From positions 372,001-436,000 of the forward strand of contig JAIXMP010000024.1 in the NCBI GenBank assembly GCA_025677815.1: a DNA stretch of 64,000 nucleotides, read 5' to 3'. Each line of letters opens with the position of its first letter. Positions within the stretch are counted from its first letter, which is position 1. The notes beneath the pieces are model-generated. The model was given only the letters and a program-made list of their open reading frames with translations. It was not told the DNA's origin and did not search any database. Origin of the DNA: Phascolomyces articulosus. Its lineage: Eukaryota; Mucoromycota; Mucoromycetes; Mucorales; Lichtheimiaceae. This document shows, piece by piece, positions 26,395-38,286 of the stretch. The translations under genes were made by a program, and so were the position numbers.

Positions 26395-29300
26395 GTTATT
26401 TTTTTTCTTTCATTTTCTTGCTCCAACTTTCCTTCCTTCCTTTCTTCTCTTCTCTCCATTCCCCATTTCGTTATATGTATACGTTCAATGAAAGCTGCTC
26501 TATTTTTTTGTTATTTTTTTTTACATTCCATAAACTTATTTAGTATACAGCATGATGATGTATTTAAGTTTTACAAAGAATTTGTTTCTTTATAATGAAA
26601 AGAGACTAGTTTTTTTTTCCAGTTACTGGAGATGGTTTAGTTTAGTAATACAATGACAGAAGAAGAGAGAGCTTGTCAATGACGACAATTTTGATCACCT
26701 TGGTTCATCTGCTGTAATCTTCCAAAAACAGAAAGACACATGGCGCCTCTGCACAGCATGATGTGAGTCCGTTTAGACTAAAAAAATGGCTCATTGATCA
26801 AAAATAGAATACGTTTTTTTTTTTTTGTTCGTTATTTTATTATTACTCCATTTGCTGCCATCTTACCTAATCATAATATACGTATACAACAATAATTAAA
26901 AAAAGTGGTCATAGCGCAAATTATCTACTCTTATTGTTGGGAACCTATTTTTTATCCTTCATTCTATATATACTTAATACGTAACAATGAGATCATGCAT
27001 ATAAAAAAGTTAGTCTATAGAAATATACAGAAAAAAAAAACTACAAATTATATAAGAATATATAAAGTTGTAAATGTTCCTTTTTTCGTGGTTAATATAC
27101 AATGATAGTTTATCCTTTAGTAACCACATGAAAAACAAAGGGTGAAAACTTCATGTGGTATTTTATATATGAAATATGACATTCGCTTGTATATATAGTA
27201 TGGAAAATGCATCAGATTAAGAGATATTTGCATCATTACGCCTACTTGATATTGATGAGGTTATTTTAAGTTTGATGGATTATATCATCATAGAGTCATA
27301 TTGAATTTCATGATTTCAATTTAATTTAAAATGACTAAATATATGTAATGCATTTTTTTAGATCGATATGATTGTGCATATTTGTGAAATGTTGATCGCC
27401 GATCTTGACAAGGTCTTTCTCTTTTTTTCTTTCCTTGGTAGAAAGAATATTGTCATATTGCATATATTATATACAAACAAATCTGTGTTATCAAACTCGT
27501 CGTCATATAGTAAAATATTTTACTTACTATTATCTACCATACTATGCGATAATATATAATTACAGAGAAAAAGGATTCTTTAAACTTTTTAAGTTACTCT
27601 AAAGATATGTACTGTTTAACCTTTTTTTTTTTAAAAAAAAAAAGGATCCCGTGGGTATCAAAAAACTTTACTCGGTTCTCTTGTTGCTAAACAAATTTAT
27701 GGGTAATAAGAGTTTATTATTATGTTTAATATAGATGATAAAATATTTATACGGAGATTACGGAATCACGATCCGGATGATGATGATGATGATGATGATG
27801 ATATATTTGACCGGATACTTAGTCTGCAAATATGGAAAAGAGAGGATGTTGATGTCCGTTGTAGTGATGAAGGAGGAAAACTCTATTAACTGATGACTTG
27901 GTTACTAGATCAGGTTATTCTTTTTTTTTTTGTGGTTATACAGCTATAGTATAGAGAGTCAGGATATATCATTAGCCAGTTCCTTGTAGATTATAGAACG
28001 TGATGGAAGGATAATACACCTCATGTATTCTTATTAGGGATATATAAACAAACTTGTTGTTATTGTAGTAATAAGTAGTTAGTAGTACGTAGTACGTAAT
28101 AGTCATTCTGTTTAAGGCCTTGCGCAAGTCTGATTATAATGTCAGTTACTAGTAATAAGACTTTCTGTACAACCATCTTCTTGATGTATATAAATATATA
28201 TCCTAAAAAGCCGATTCATTTTAATAGTATAAAAAGATAGAGTTTAATGGTGAATGGAATTTAGTAATTTCATCATGATTGCGTTGACATGACAATTGAT
28301 TGACATTGTTCTTGACTTGACTTGGGTTTGTTGCCATAGTACCTTTACAAAATGAAATGAGTAAAAAAAAAAAGTGCTCACGAGAACGTCTCCCCAGATA
28401 TTGTTTAGTTGCCAAGCCTTTCAAATTACTTTATAATGGGATCAATTTTGAATATCAAGCTGCTACTATTTATCTTATACTTATTTCTATCATCATCATT
28501 GAGTCAAAACTATGTTTCTTTAAAGTTAATATGCATGAATTTTGATTACTTTTCAATATCAGACATATAGAATGATGATTTCATGGACTAAAATAATCAC
28601 TCGCTAAGTTTTTAAATCGATTGTCACGAGTATAATGGAATACATAATAAAAAAAAGTAATGATTCTATTGACATCTTGCTATGATGGGAAAAGAGGTGT
28701 CCGTGCTTTTTTTTTTGAAAGACACTTTACTAAAAATATAATGATGAATGACGATGATCATCATCCTTCTTTCTCATAGACTCCCCCCACTACTTATTCC
28801 CCCCTAAAGAATAGAACCACTTGATGTTATATTATGAAGTTTTGCATGGAACTGCTGACTTTTCACAAAAAAAAAGGTGAGTTTATTTTGATATAATGGA
28901 TGAGTATTAATAATAAGAAAGATGAAGATGATAAACAACGATCCTTAAAAGTATCAGAATAAGAAATTGGGATGGAGTTTCTTCACCGGAAATAAGCTTT
29001 ATTCTAGTATTTTTAACAAATATTTGGGTTCTTAGTGAGGAATGTTAAAAATATGAAACTGTTAGTAGGTTTTGGGCGAATAATAACCATAATATATAAT
29101 AAAACAAGAACAACAACACACACAAATCATGCGGAAGCTGTGGGTTCCTCTATCTTTATGTTGTTATGTTGTGACACAACGCGGGAAATGATAAAATTAT
29201 GGGTGTGTCTTTTATTTATACACTTGTCGTCATTTGCAGAAAAGGAAAGAGTTAAAAAAAAAGACGAGAAAAATGGACAGCCCATCAATACTCTACAAGC

Positions 29301-29438
29301 TAATCCATCCCATTTTTTTTTAAATATATAATCCACTTGTTCAATACCTTTTTTTTTCCTTTTCCTTTCTTTCTTAACTGTTTTTCTCTTCTTTTTGTTT
29401 TTCTTCTTTCTTTCACTCTAATATACATTTTCTTTCAG
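26395..29438. other. Intergenic, about 3 kb
   Basis: No family-level coding. Contains homopolymer tracts, a GAT microsatellite at 27777-27801 inside a small frame listed separately, and a GTAGTACGTAGTACGTA motif near 28083. The kinase start at 29439 is preceded by a 100-nt T/C tract ending TTTCAG, so a 5' UTR intron is possible. Confidence 0.4.
27722..27889 (+). CDS. Possible small acidic ORF, 55 aa
   Basis: ATG at 27722 opens MFNIDDKIFIRRLRNHDP, then a run of nine Asp coded by GAT repeats, then IFDRILSLQIWKREDVDV and a stop at 27889. The residues on both sides of the run look protein-like, but length is short and there is no family match or splice support. It may be a chance frame around a GAT microsatellite. 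Confidence 0.2.
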   Translation: MFNIDDKIFIRRLRNHDPDDDDDDDDDIFDRILSLQIWKREDVDVRCSDEGGKLY

Positions 29439-31889
29439 ATGCTGACCCATCTTAAAAGTATCTTTCGTCCACGTAATAAACAAAAAGATCAAGTTCGGCA
29501 ACAACAACAACCAGAGAAAAACAATAGTAATAAGCAACCCAAAGTGAATGTCATTGTATACGATAACAATATGAAACGTGTTATCAGTAGAGAATCTGAA
29601 AATGAACCGCCTTCCAATGATGGATTCATTCATCTTCCATCAGTGCAACAAGGACAGCGTCGTCAACCGCAACATCAACATCAGTACCAGCCACCACCAC
29701 AACAACATCAACCTATGATGGTGGAACAACCTACACCACCTCCTACTATTGAAGTAAACTATGCTGTAGTGGATGAAGAACGTCAACGTGCTGCAGAAAT
29801 GGCAGCTCGATTAATTGAAGAAGAAAAACAGCGCAAAGTTCGATTGCCTATTTATCCCGGATTAGAACGATATGAAATTATTAAAAAATTGGGAGAGTAA
29901 GTATTCATGTCGTTGTCGGTCAAATTTACTTTTATAGAAAATGTGGAAAGACCCAGGATTTTTTTTTTCTTTTTACTTATGCATATATATATCTCTTTTT
30001 TTTTTCCTTTTGTAAAACCACCACCATAACAAATTACTAGTGGCGCATTTTCAAATGTTTACAAGGCGCGCGATACAAGAACTGGGCGAAAAGTGGCCAT
30101 TAAAGTTGTACGCAAAAATGATCCAGATGTGGATGAGGTAAATAATGATAAGAATATTAGACAGAAATATATAGTTATATCGATTTCTTATCTGTCTGGT
30201 TTCTATATTTATTTTAGAGCCATCTTCATCCAAGCATGAAGAAAAAACCAAGAGCTACAGAGGTATGTATAAAAAAAGAACTTTTTTCTGTTAGTTTAAA
30301 ATCAAAAAAAGAAACCTTCTCATCGTTTTTTTGGGGGCGGGGAATGATCTATAGAGAGCCAATATTCTCAAAGAAGTTCAAATCATGCGTAATGTAAAGC
30401 ATGACAATATTGTTCAGTTGACACAATTTACTGAATCCAAAGAACATTATTATTTGGTTCTTGAACTTTGTGAAGGGGGTGAACTTTTCCATCGTATTGT
30501 AAAATTGACTTATTTCAGCGAGGCTCTTGCACGTCACGTCATTACACAGGTGGCCCAAGGCGTTCGTTATTTACATGAAGAATGTGGTGTTGTCCATCGG
30601 TAATCCATTAATTATATAATGGAACCTTATAAATATATATACTAACGGCGCGTTATGCATAAAATATAATATATAGTGATATCAAACCGGAAAACATTCT
30701 ATTTGATCCAATTGCATACATTCCATCCTCACCTCATCGTCGAGGGGGTTATGGTTTTGATGAAAACAAAGAAGATGAAGGGATTTTCGTCAAAGGTGTT
30801 GGTGGAGGAGGCATTGGTACAGTCAAACTAGCTGATTTTGGCTTATCCAAAGTGATTTGGGATTCAGTAAGTCATCGAATAGTTTATTTCTTTTTATATC
30901 CATACCTCCGCAAATCATCAGAGAATTAATTTATGTTTCTTAAATATGAATAGTCAACATGGACCCCTTGTGGTACTGTCGGATACACTGCGCCCGAGAT
31001 TGTACGCGACCAACGATATTCTAAAGCAGTTGACATGTGGGCCCTTGGTTGTGTACTCTATACCATGTTATGTGGTTTCCCTCCATTCTATGATGAGTCA
31101 ATCCATGCCTTGACGGACAAAGTAGCCAATGGACAATACGCCTTTCTTAGCCCGTGGTGGGACCCCGTCTCCGATGCAGCCAAGGATTTGATTACACGCC
31201 TTTTATGTGTGGATCCCAATGAACGTTACACTATTGATCAGTTTTTGCAACATCCGTGGATGGCAGAGCAACCTTTCCTTCCTGGCAACATGCCTGGTGG
31301 TAGTGGCAATAACATGAACAATGGCTTACTAGCTGCTTATTCTTATCAAAGTCGAATCTCAGCAGGTACGGGTACATCCAATTCCACCATTAGTGATTTT
31401 GATTCACCTCAGTCCAATGGTGGTAAACGTAAAGATGCGTTTTCGCCTGGTGTGCCCTCTATCAAAGAAATCTTGGATATTACGTATGCAGTACAGCGCA
31501 TGGGTGAAGAAAGAACTTGGCGTGGTACGCCAAGAGGAAATGGACCTGGTGGTCACCAACAACTTAGTCCCGCTTTGGATCGTCATTCTATCACGGAAGA
31601 AGAAGAAGAGGATGATGATGCAATGTTTGCAGAAAATGCAGATAGGTTGATTGCCATGAATAAGGATCGACAACGATCCAATCCTATTACTGATCAACAA
31701 AAATTAAGATTACCATCACCTCGACAACCACCACAGCAACAGCAACAACAACAACAGCAGAAACAACAGAGACATCGCAAGAAAGAACATATCAAACGCC
31801 ATAAGCCTGCAGCATTTGAACTTAACATGGATAATGCAACACTTTTAAAGAACAGGCGTCACCCACCTGCCCCAGCGGCTGCTTGTTGA
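29439..31889 (+). CDS. RCK2: CaMK-group protein kinase of the Rck2/Srk1 type, 656 aa
   Basis: Six exons: 29439-29896, 30041-30137, 30218-30262, 30355-30599, 30677-30866, 30954-31889; all GT-AG, one frame. The kinase domain begins LERYEIIKKLGDGAFSNVYK (Gly loop about 151-158). ATP-site lysine is K174 in VAIKVV, HRD is 281-283, DFG is 335-337, and the activation loop reads TPCGTVGYTAPEIV. The insert after HRD (DPIAYIPSSP ... GVGGGGIGTVKL) and MLCGFPPFYDESIHALT are hallmarks of the fungal Rck1/Rck2/Srk1 subfamily, which acts below the Hog1/Sty1 stress MAPK. The C-terminus has a Gln run and a basic segment (RHRKKEHIKRHK) that could serve as a MAPK-docking site; that part is inference. The N-terminal 120 residues are Gln/Pro-rich. 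Symbol given by subfamily; orthology to Rck1 versus Rck2 is not resolved. Confidence 0.9.
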
Positions 31890-32319
31890 TTTATTACTAA
31901 CTATTATATCGTTTCTTTTCTTTTTCTTTTTATATATAAGTTTATTACAAAAACTAAAAACCACGTTTTCTCTATATACCATTATATATATATTTATATA
32001 TTTATATACAAACTTTTGTTTCTCTCTCTCTCTCACTTTTTCTTTCCTTCCAAATTATACTAAACAAATCCTTCATTCTTATATAACAACCACATTTTGA
32101 TCAACAAGAATTAAAATTAACCCCCTCTTTTTTTTAATAAAAAAACCAGTGTTCTATGTACATTTTTATATATTTCTTCTTCTATATACTCTTACTCTAC
32201 ATTTTACTCCCATTATATATAAATAAATAAATATAACCCAACAAAAAAAAAGAATGATGTCTCGAATCCATTTGTAGTTTTTTTTTTTTTTGATTATCTA
32301 ATCCTATAGATATTTATTA
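31890..32319. other. Convergent 3' flanks
   Basis: T-rich and TA-rich DNA with a (CT)n patch near 32021-32034 between the kinase stop and the stop of the convergent PEX4 gene; presumably two 3' UTRs. Confidence 0.45.
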
Positions 32320-33078
32320 TTATTTTGGCAAAGCGTAGAGTTGGGTATACATCCGAATAAGACTTTCATAAGCCAACATATCGTTACATCGTAATAAATT
32401 GGCAGCGTCACAGTTGAGCGGTGAAGAAGGTTCAGGATTGGAAAGCAGTAATGAAACGGCAAGTACAGTTGATTTGAGTGTCCAAGCGGGTGACCATTCC
32501 GTTTTTAAAATATCCAAACAAATCTCTCCTGTCTAAGTAAAACATAAAGATATAGAAATATAAGCATCCATTATTTTAAACCAATCCTCTCTCACTCTCT
32601 CAGATTAAATATTTGTATAATCTGATTTATCCCCACTTTGGTCTGGTCATTTTTCCCACACAGACACACACACTCACACACCTCCTCTTCTCTTTATTCA
32701 TAATAATAAATACGCCTTATACCTTGAAATGAACGTTGGGGTGACAGATCTTGGTAGTGAATTGCATTGTGGGTGGGTGAATTGGATAGTTACGAGGAAT
32801 TTGAATAGAGAGATCAAATTCACCACCTATTTTCATTCGAGTTTAATAATAAAAGGTGTGTTCGTGAACCAAATAAAAATGAGTTCATTGAAAAAAAAAA
32901 AAAAACAACCCATTCACTCACCTTCATAGGGTGTTCCAGGTAAACCAGCTAAACGTGCTTTCCATTGCCTTAAATCATGATCTGATTCAGGTGCTAATTC
33001 AAGAATTTCTGGATGGGAAGCCGATTCTTTATCGAAATCACGGAGTTCTTTAATTAATCGTCGAGATACTGTATCCAT
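32320..33078 (-). CDS. PEX4: Peroxin-4, peroxisomal ubiquitin-conjugating enzyme, 157 aa
   Basis: Three exons on the minus strand: 33078-32922, 32826-32723, 32532-32320; both introns GT-AG; 158 codons including stop, the usual size of a minimal E2. The UBC fold signatures are visible: YPIHPPTMQF, the HPN motif at 81-83, and the active-site cysteine C92 in TGEICLDIL, followed by WSPAWTLKS. The LSNPEPSSPLNCDAANLLR block is typical of Pex4 rather than other E2s. Pex4 monoubiquitinates the import receptor Pex5 at the peroxisome surface so that it can be recycled. Start chosen at the only upstream in-frame ATG (MDTVSRRLIKEL), which matches an E2 first helix. Confidence 0.9.
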
Positions 33079-33975
33079 AGTTTATATAATAAAAGTGTAT
33101 GTGTGAAACAAGAGAGAAGAGAAATAATCAATGCAAAAAAAAAAGAAGGGAAAAGCTGTTTAATATGTTAGCTCTGTCTGATGATTATTTTCTAATAGAA
33201 GAACGGAGGTATATTTTTTAAATTACAAATTCAAATCGTATGACAAATAGTTTGAGTGGGTAGATCGCTTGAACTTTTTACCCCACAAAAACATTTCGTT
33301 GGTAAGCTTTTTCGAGTCTGTTATGGAATTCTATCTTTTTTAAGGCCCTATTTATGAATAAATTAATAAATATTGACATATTACTATTACTTTATTTTCA
33401 ATCATCTTCTAGATGGCTTGATGCGAGTCATACCTTCTAAAATAAGTTATTAAATTTAATAACCACTACTTTAATATTTGCTAAAAAAATATGTTTATAT
33501 ACAAGTGTAGCATAGTTATTGACAGCTTCCAAATCGATTTATTATAAAAATACTATACATATTGAAAGGTTTATGTATGCATATGCTTATTGCTATTATA
33601 CTCTTAATCAACAACCTGATCCAAAAAAAGGAATGGGGAGAGTCTACTCACATTTTTTCTTTACCCGATTTCCATATTTGGATCCAAAATTCTTTTTTCC
33701 CGTTGCGTAAAGACACGAGTCATTCACGCATTTATTTGGCATGTTGATACTATATGATAATTAAATATACAAATTGCTGCTATATCATACGAAATAAATT
33801 GCGTAATGAATCATCCGATCCTATTATATCAATCCTGTAACGAAACATTGGTAATACCAAAGGCTTTTTTCTCCCAATAAAAGCACTTGTATCTAGTTGT
33901 GACCAAGGTTTTACCCAATCGAAACTGTAGTTCTTTGGTTAAGGACAAAGTGACTCATGTTAAGAGGGTTATTCT
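33079..33975. other. Intergenic, no gene seen
   Basis: AT-rich, stop-dense; the first 150 bases are the likely PEX4 promoter. Confidence 0.4.
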
Positions 33976-34429
33976 TAAATATCCTCCTGTTGTGTTGGTG
34001 GTCGGGTAGTAATACGATCATCATTGGGTTCTTTACCTGCAGGACAAGTTGATATTCAAATTAAAATAATGTATAGCAATTATATATTTAAAAGAAGGCA
34101 GTAGTATGCTTTGAAAATTCAAGGTTTTTCGTCCATTTTCCACCATGTTGTGTCGGTCTACTATTTACCTTGATTGAAATCCTCTTTGGTTACTCTTCTC
34201 TTTTACCAAAAAGATCTACAAAGGATGAAGGAACTCCATCCACCATTCCAAGCCAATCATTATAATGATTTTTATCCCAAAATCAACCCAATTCCTCCTG
34301 TGATATATAACTATTGTTGCAAATATATTTTGTTCATGAACTCGATTTCTAAAGTATGGAATAACAACAAAAAATGAAATACTCCAACGTCAAGATATCG
34401 CCATCATTTTCATTTGATACAAAACGAAT
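33976..34429 (-). pseudogene. Relic of an SH3-domain gene
   Basis: Read on the minus strand, three blocks resemble the parts of an SH3 domain in order. Block one (from 34429) reads RFVSNENDGDILTLE, like the RT-loop ENDGDxLTL motif. Block two (34276-34207) reads NHYNDWLGMVDGVPSSFVDL, like the W-x-G ... G-x-(F/V)PSSFV end of an SH3. Block three (34036-33976) reads GKEPNDDRITTRPPTQQEDI and a stop. Blocks two and three join in phase across a GTAAAA donor and a CCTGCAG acceptor. Between blocks one and two the frame is broken by stops, and a fragment EIEFMNK is out of place. No start or upstream exons were found. I infer a decayed gene copy; a very intron-rich live gene is less likely. Confidence 0.45.
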
Positions 34430-34987
34430 TTAGTAGAATCAACTTTATAACTACATATCATCAATACATATTTTTTTAATACATAGGATCAGGCTCTATC
34501 AATCAATTCCAAAAAAAATACATAAACCATCATCACAGATAAATAACCAGTTACTAACACTTTAGGATTATTTGTATAGCTATTACTATTATTTTTGCAA
34601 TCGTATTCCTATATATTCGTTTATTATACTTTATATATATCAAAAACACATATAAAACACATCATCATTTAGCTAAAGAAGTAACAATAATATAAATAAA
34701 TGAGTTGGGTATATTGATCATTTATCCAATCAAGACCTCAGTATAATAATTTTAAAATATTGTCAATAAAGAATTAGTAGGTCTAGTTGCCCCACTGAAT
34801 AAGAGTGATACGTATCAGCATTTAATTAGCATATTATATCCATGAGTCTTATTGATATCTTTGGTTTTCTTGCACTTTGAAAAAAAAATGCTGAGTTCAG
34901 TTGTATAAATAAAAGAGTCGAAACCACGATACTTGATTTTCAATTAAGTGTATCATCTTTCGATTATTACCGCTCGAAAACGACAAG

Positions 34988-35049
34988 AGAATCACCACAC
35001 ATGTAGGTTACAAACTAGTCATCTTAGTTCCAACCTACGCGTGTAGTCT
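34988..35049 (+). repeat. Left terminal inverted repeat
   Basis: Begins GAGAATCACCACACATGTAG and ends CCTACGCGTGTAGTCTG; internally palindromic. Confidence 0.6.
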
Positions 35050-35548
35050 GACTTTTATATATGTTATATATAAACCTAATAGGCTGCATTTGCTTACAAC
35101 TGTTTAGTTTTGTATAAATGTGAGTTAACATATTAATATCTATAATCAGCATTATTATTAGTTAATAACCATCATAGCTTGCACTCATTTTAATTAAAAA
35201 ACTGTATAATTTTTAAGATCTTGAGACAGTTAAATAGATCATCCCAATTATACAAGAAGATTATACATATTCTTAAAAATGATCTGTATATATGTGCTTT
35301 CTTGACAATAACATGATTATATCACAATAATATAAATGATCTACATTTGTATTTATGGAATTTTCATAATAATAAGAATTGACATTTGTGTTTGATTGAT
35401 TATCACTAGCAACTGCTCATATGTAGATGCATATGTGTAATTTATTGATTTTCACAAATTTAATATGTAACAATGTATGTTCAATGATATAGGTAATCAG
35501 ATTTGCAGGTTTTTTTTAACATTAATTTACAATGCATTAAACTAGAAC

Positions 35549-35612
35549 CGGACCACACGCGTAGGTCGGTACTAAGATGACAAGTGTGTAACCTACGTGT
35601 GTAGTAATTCTC
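35549..35612 (-). repeat. Right terminal inverted repeat
   Basis: Reverse complement begins GAGAATTACTACACACGTAG and contains CCTACGCGTGTGGTCC; pairs with the left repeat. Confidence 0.6.
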
Positions 35613-35613
35613 T

Positions 35614-35854
35614 GACAAAATTGACCAAAAAGACAAAATCAGCCAAAAAGGACGAGTCTTCTAGTAGCAAAGGAGGACTAATTGTTGTAGAAACACGCAG
35701 AGGAAAACGTGGCCAACTTCTCTTCAGCACAAGAATAGTTCCTCTAGGTAAAGATCCTGCAAAACGACGGCGTGTGAACAAAATTTCCGCAGAAACAGAT
35801 AATAATGAGAATATCCAATCTTCAAGCAGTGAAGGCGCTCTGATTTTTCATTAA
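35614..35854 (+). pseudogene. Coding remnant of unknown type, possibly transposase N-terminus
   Basis: An open forward frame of about 80 codons with protein-like, non-repetitive content: a Lys-rich start (KLTKKTKSAKKDESSSS), then GGLIVVETRRGKRGQLLFS, RIVPLGKDPAKRRRV, and a stop after EGALIFH. The frame has no ATG and begins inside or directly at the right end of the 625-bp inverted-repeat element. If that element and one target-site copy are ignored, the same frame stays open for about 35 codons on the left side (from 34881). The basic TRIVPL ... KRRRV pattern recalls N-termini of some fungal transposases, but this is a guess. Most likely an interrupted old gene or element. Confidence 0.4.
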
Positions 35855-37782
35855 ACTTTAAGACTAGAAGATATTATGCATATAAAAAAGTACTTAGACA
35901 TTAATGTACATAGTGAAGCAAGGTGACGGTGAAAATGATAGGAAGAGTACTGATCACAATATTAAAGTGAGCCAAAACAAGAATTCATTGATAGCAGCCT
36001 TGTGGAAGAAAAAAATCACCGTGCTGCCATGAATGGAATGACAACCGTATTCCAAGAGCATAACCAACATCTACTACAACACACATCAACGTCAAATTCC
36101 ACCCAAGAAAAATAAAAAGCCCCACAAAGGAACTCAAGGAGATCTTAAAAAATAAACTAAAGTTTTTGAAAGTATACCAAGTGCATAAACTTCTCATTTG
36201 GCCAATGATACACATAATGCAACTGAGCCATGATTCGAAGGTGGATGGCACATTAATGAAAGTGGTATATAAAAAAATGTTAAATGCGCCTTTTATTCAT
36301 GTAATATACTTTTTGATAATATTTACAATCAATGCAAAATAGCTGACAACGCAAAAATTGAATTTGAATAAATCAATCATTTTACAGTATTACACAAAAA
36401 TATAAAATGCTCCTAGTAAGCTTCTACGTTTGGATAGCAAATTGGCATCTAGTGTCACTTTTATTGGTGACACCTATGCAAAGAATGGACGGGATGGCAT
36501 GGGATTGATCCGAAGTAGATGTGTGATAAAAAAAAAGAACAAAGTGACTATAATTTAGAAAATGTTCAGTCTATGTTGTATAAAGATGAATAAGCATTCT
36601 GCAAAAATATACCATCAAGTTTATCAACACAAAGTGCTGGATCACTTAATTTAATTTCTTCAGCCACAACCACTCTATATCCAAAAAGTTGGCTTTTTTT
36701 TTTTGCTAACAGCAGCAACAACAGCAATAAAGCATTTTTATTATTTTCATTGTTATTCAAGAATGCTTCATTTTTTTCCCCTTATTATATCATCTGTAAT
36801 AACATTAATAATAATAGCAATAATGTAAACGTAATCTTTCCCATCTAACATGCTAAATGTGCTTCAAAGTATAAATGTAAATTACATGCATAGCCACAGT
36901 AGCAAAGCCTTTTTTTAAGTTTTGGATAAAACAATCATCCAAGTATGGAAATCAAGTTACCAGTAATGAAAATGTAGGATTCCTCCCAGCCCTTTTTTTT
37001 TTTTTTTTGTTTGACAAAATAATAACAATATACTATATAAAAACTTTCAATTCCGTCTTAGAATATGATTTTTATTCTTTTCCAAAATCAAAACAAGTCT
37101 CTTTAATTCCGGTGTTTCTTCTTATTTACCTATATCTGTAACCAACAATATAAAGAGAGGATCTATATCAATTTACAAAATTATTCAATCTATTCTTGTT
37201 TACTTCAATTAGTAATTGACCTGAATGAACCACAGTAAAGGATACATTAATATATAGGATGCCCACGTCCATAATAATGGTATTCGTGATTGAAAATATA
37301 AATATATCAAAACAAGTACCATCTAATTAATGACTAAAAAGATAAAATCAAATTCTGCTAATCCTACTTGTTCCAATGTCATGCTTTTTTTTTTTTTGCG
37401 ACGCTGACACAAAAAGACTGATCGCGAAAAAAAAAGAATAAAGAACTTTGAATCTACTATTATTAGCTTGCTGCAGAAAAAGCTACTGGTTTTTTTCCCA
37501 GCAAACGATGAAAAATGATAATTATAACTTTTATCTTAATATTTCAATTGAATCAAAACAATTGTTCTATATTTTATCTATCGTCATCGTTTCTTATTTA
37601 ATATTTTCAAGGGAAACAAAAGTGGCGTTTATAATTCTATTTGAAAAAATCATAATAGGACGTGGCTCATCATCATTTCCGTACGAAAAAAAAAAAATTA
37701 TAAAAAAAAAACCCAATTTTGGAAATCCAACAACATCTTTTTTTTTTATCCCATACCCAAACTCCTTTTACCCTCCTTTCAT
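35855..37782. other. Intergenic with further decayed coding-like sequence
   Basis: 35940-36250 has several short protein-like bits in forward frames (for example a segment reading VEEKNHRAAMNGMTTVFQEH near 36000) cut by stops, and may continue the remnant that ends at 35854. 36400-37780 shows only AT-rich DNA, poly-T/poly-A tracts and the leader of the next gene. Confidence 0.35.
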
Positions 37783-38286
37783 ATGAGTTGCCAGTCGTGC
37801 TCCGGTTGCTTCACTGGCAAAAGTTGCCACACCACGCGAAACTCTAAACAAGTTGAACAAGACCATCACCAATTCAAGTCATTGTTACAACTTGCCTTAA
37901 CAAGAAAGAATGATTCAAAAAAAACAAATCTACCATTGCACGATGATGCTTCAGATCATGATCACATTATACCCACCATTGTGAGTCAGTTATCGGACAA
38001 TATCTATGCTTCTCAAGTAGCATTATTTTCAATGTATAGTCGTATGTCTTTGGAAGAATTTATTGAACTAGCTGAAAAGTTATATGATCATGAGGTAACA
38101 GGTTCTTTGGTGGCATGGGCATGGGAGTATTGTCATCAAGACCCAGTCAATTTATTATCACGACTACGCGGTGGTGGTGTTGATGATATTGTCACTCAAC
38201 AACAAGAATTATGGGATCATTTAGATGGACAAGCAGAAGTTCATGAAGTTTTTAATGGTACCTCTGTTGGAAGAGTAAAACGATAA
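37783..38286 (+). CDS. Hypothetical protein with Cys-rich N-terminus, 167 aa
   Basis: Single exon. The first residues read MSCQSCSGCFTGKSCH, a C-x2-C-x2-C-x5-C cluster that could bind metal or be modified; there is no signal peptide. A basic, His-containing linker follows. Residues about 70-165 form an ordered, probably helical region (SQLSDNIYASQVALFSMYSR, FIELAEKLYDHEVTGSLVAW, DHLDGQAEVHEVFNGT). Frame, codon content and composition support a real gene. I do not recognise the family. Confidence 0.65.
   Translation: MSCQSCSGCFTGKSCHTTRNSKQVEQDHHQFKSLLQLALTRKNDSKKTNLPLHDDASDHDHIIPTIVSQLSDNIYASQVALFSMYSRMSLEEFIELAEKLYDHEVTGSLVAWAWEYCHQDPVNLLSRLRGGGVDDIVTQQQELWDHLDGQAEVHEVFNGTSVGRVKR

Larger units (their letters stand above)
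34988..35612. mobile_element. MITE-like element with long terminal inverted repeats, 625 bp
   Basis: The two ends are inverted copies of each other: 34988-35049 and 35549-35612 match at roughly 85 percent by eye over about 60 positions. Both start GAGAAT(C/T)AC and share GTAGGTTAC, GTCATCTTAG and CCTACGCGTGT blocks. Each end is itself a hairpin (CACATGTAGGTT pairing with AACCTACGCGTG). GACAA stands immediately outside on the left (34983-34987) and, after one extra T, on the right (35614-35618), a candidate 5-6 bp target-site duplication. The interior is AT-rich with no frame that could code a transposase, so it would be non-autonomous. Superfamily cannot be told from this. Confidence 0.6.

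Noticed and set aside
29337..29438. N-terminal extension of the kinase (Phe/Leu-rich)
   Set aside because: No ATG; the segment is a T/C tract ending in an acceptor-like TTTCAG, so the start is at 29439.
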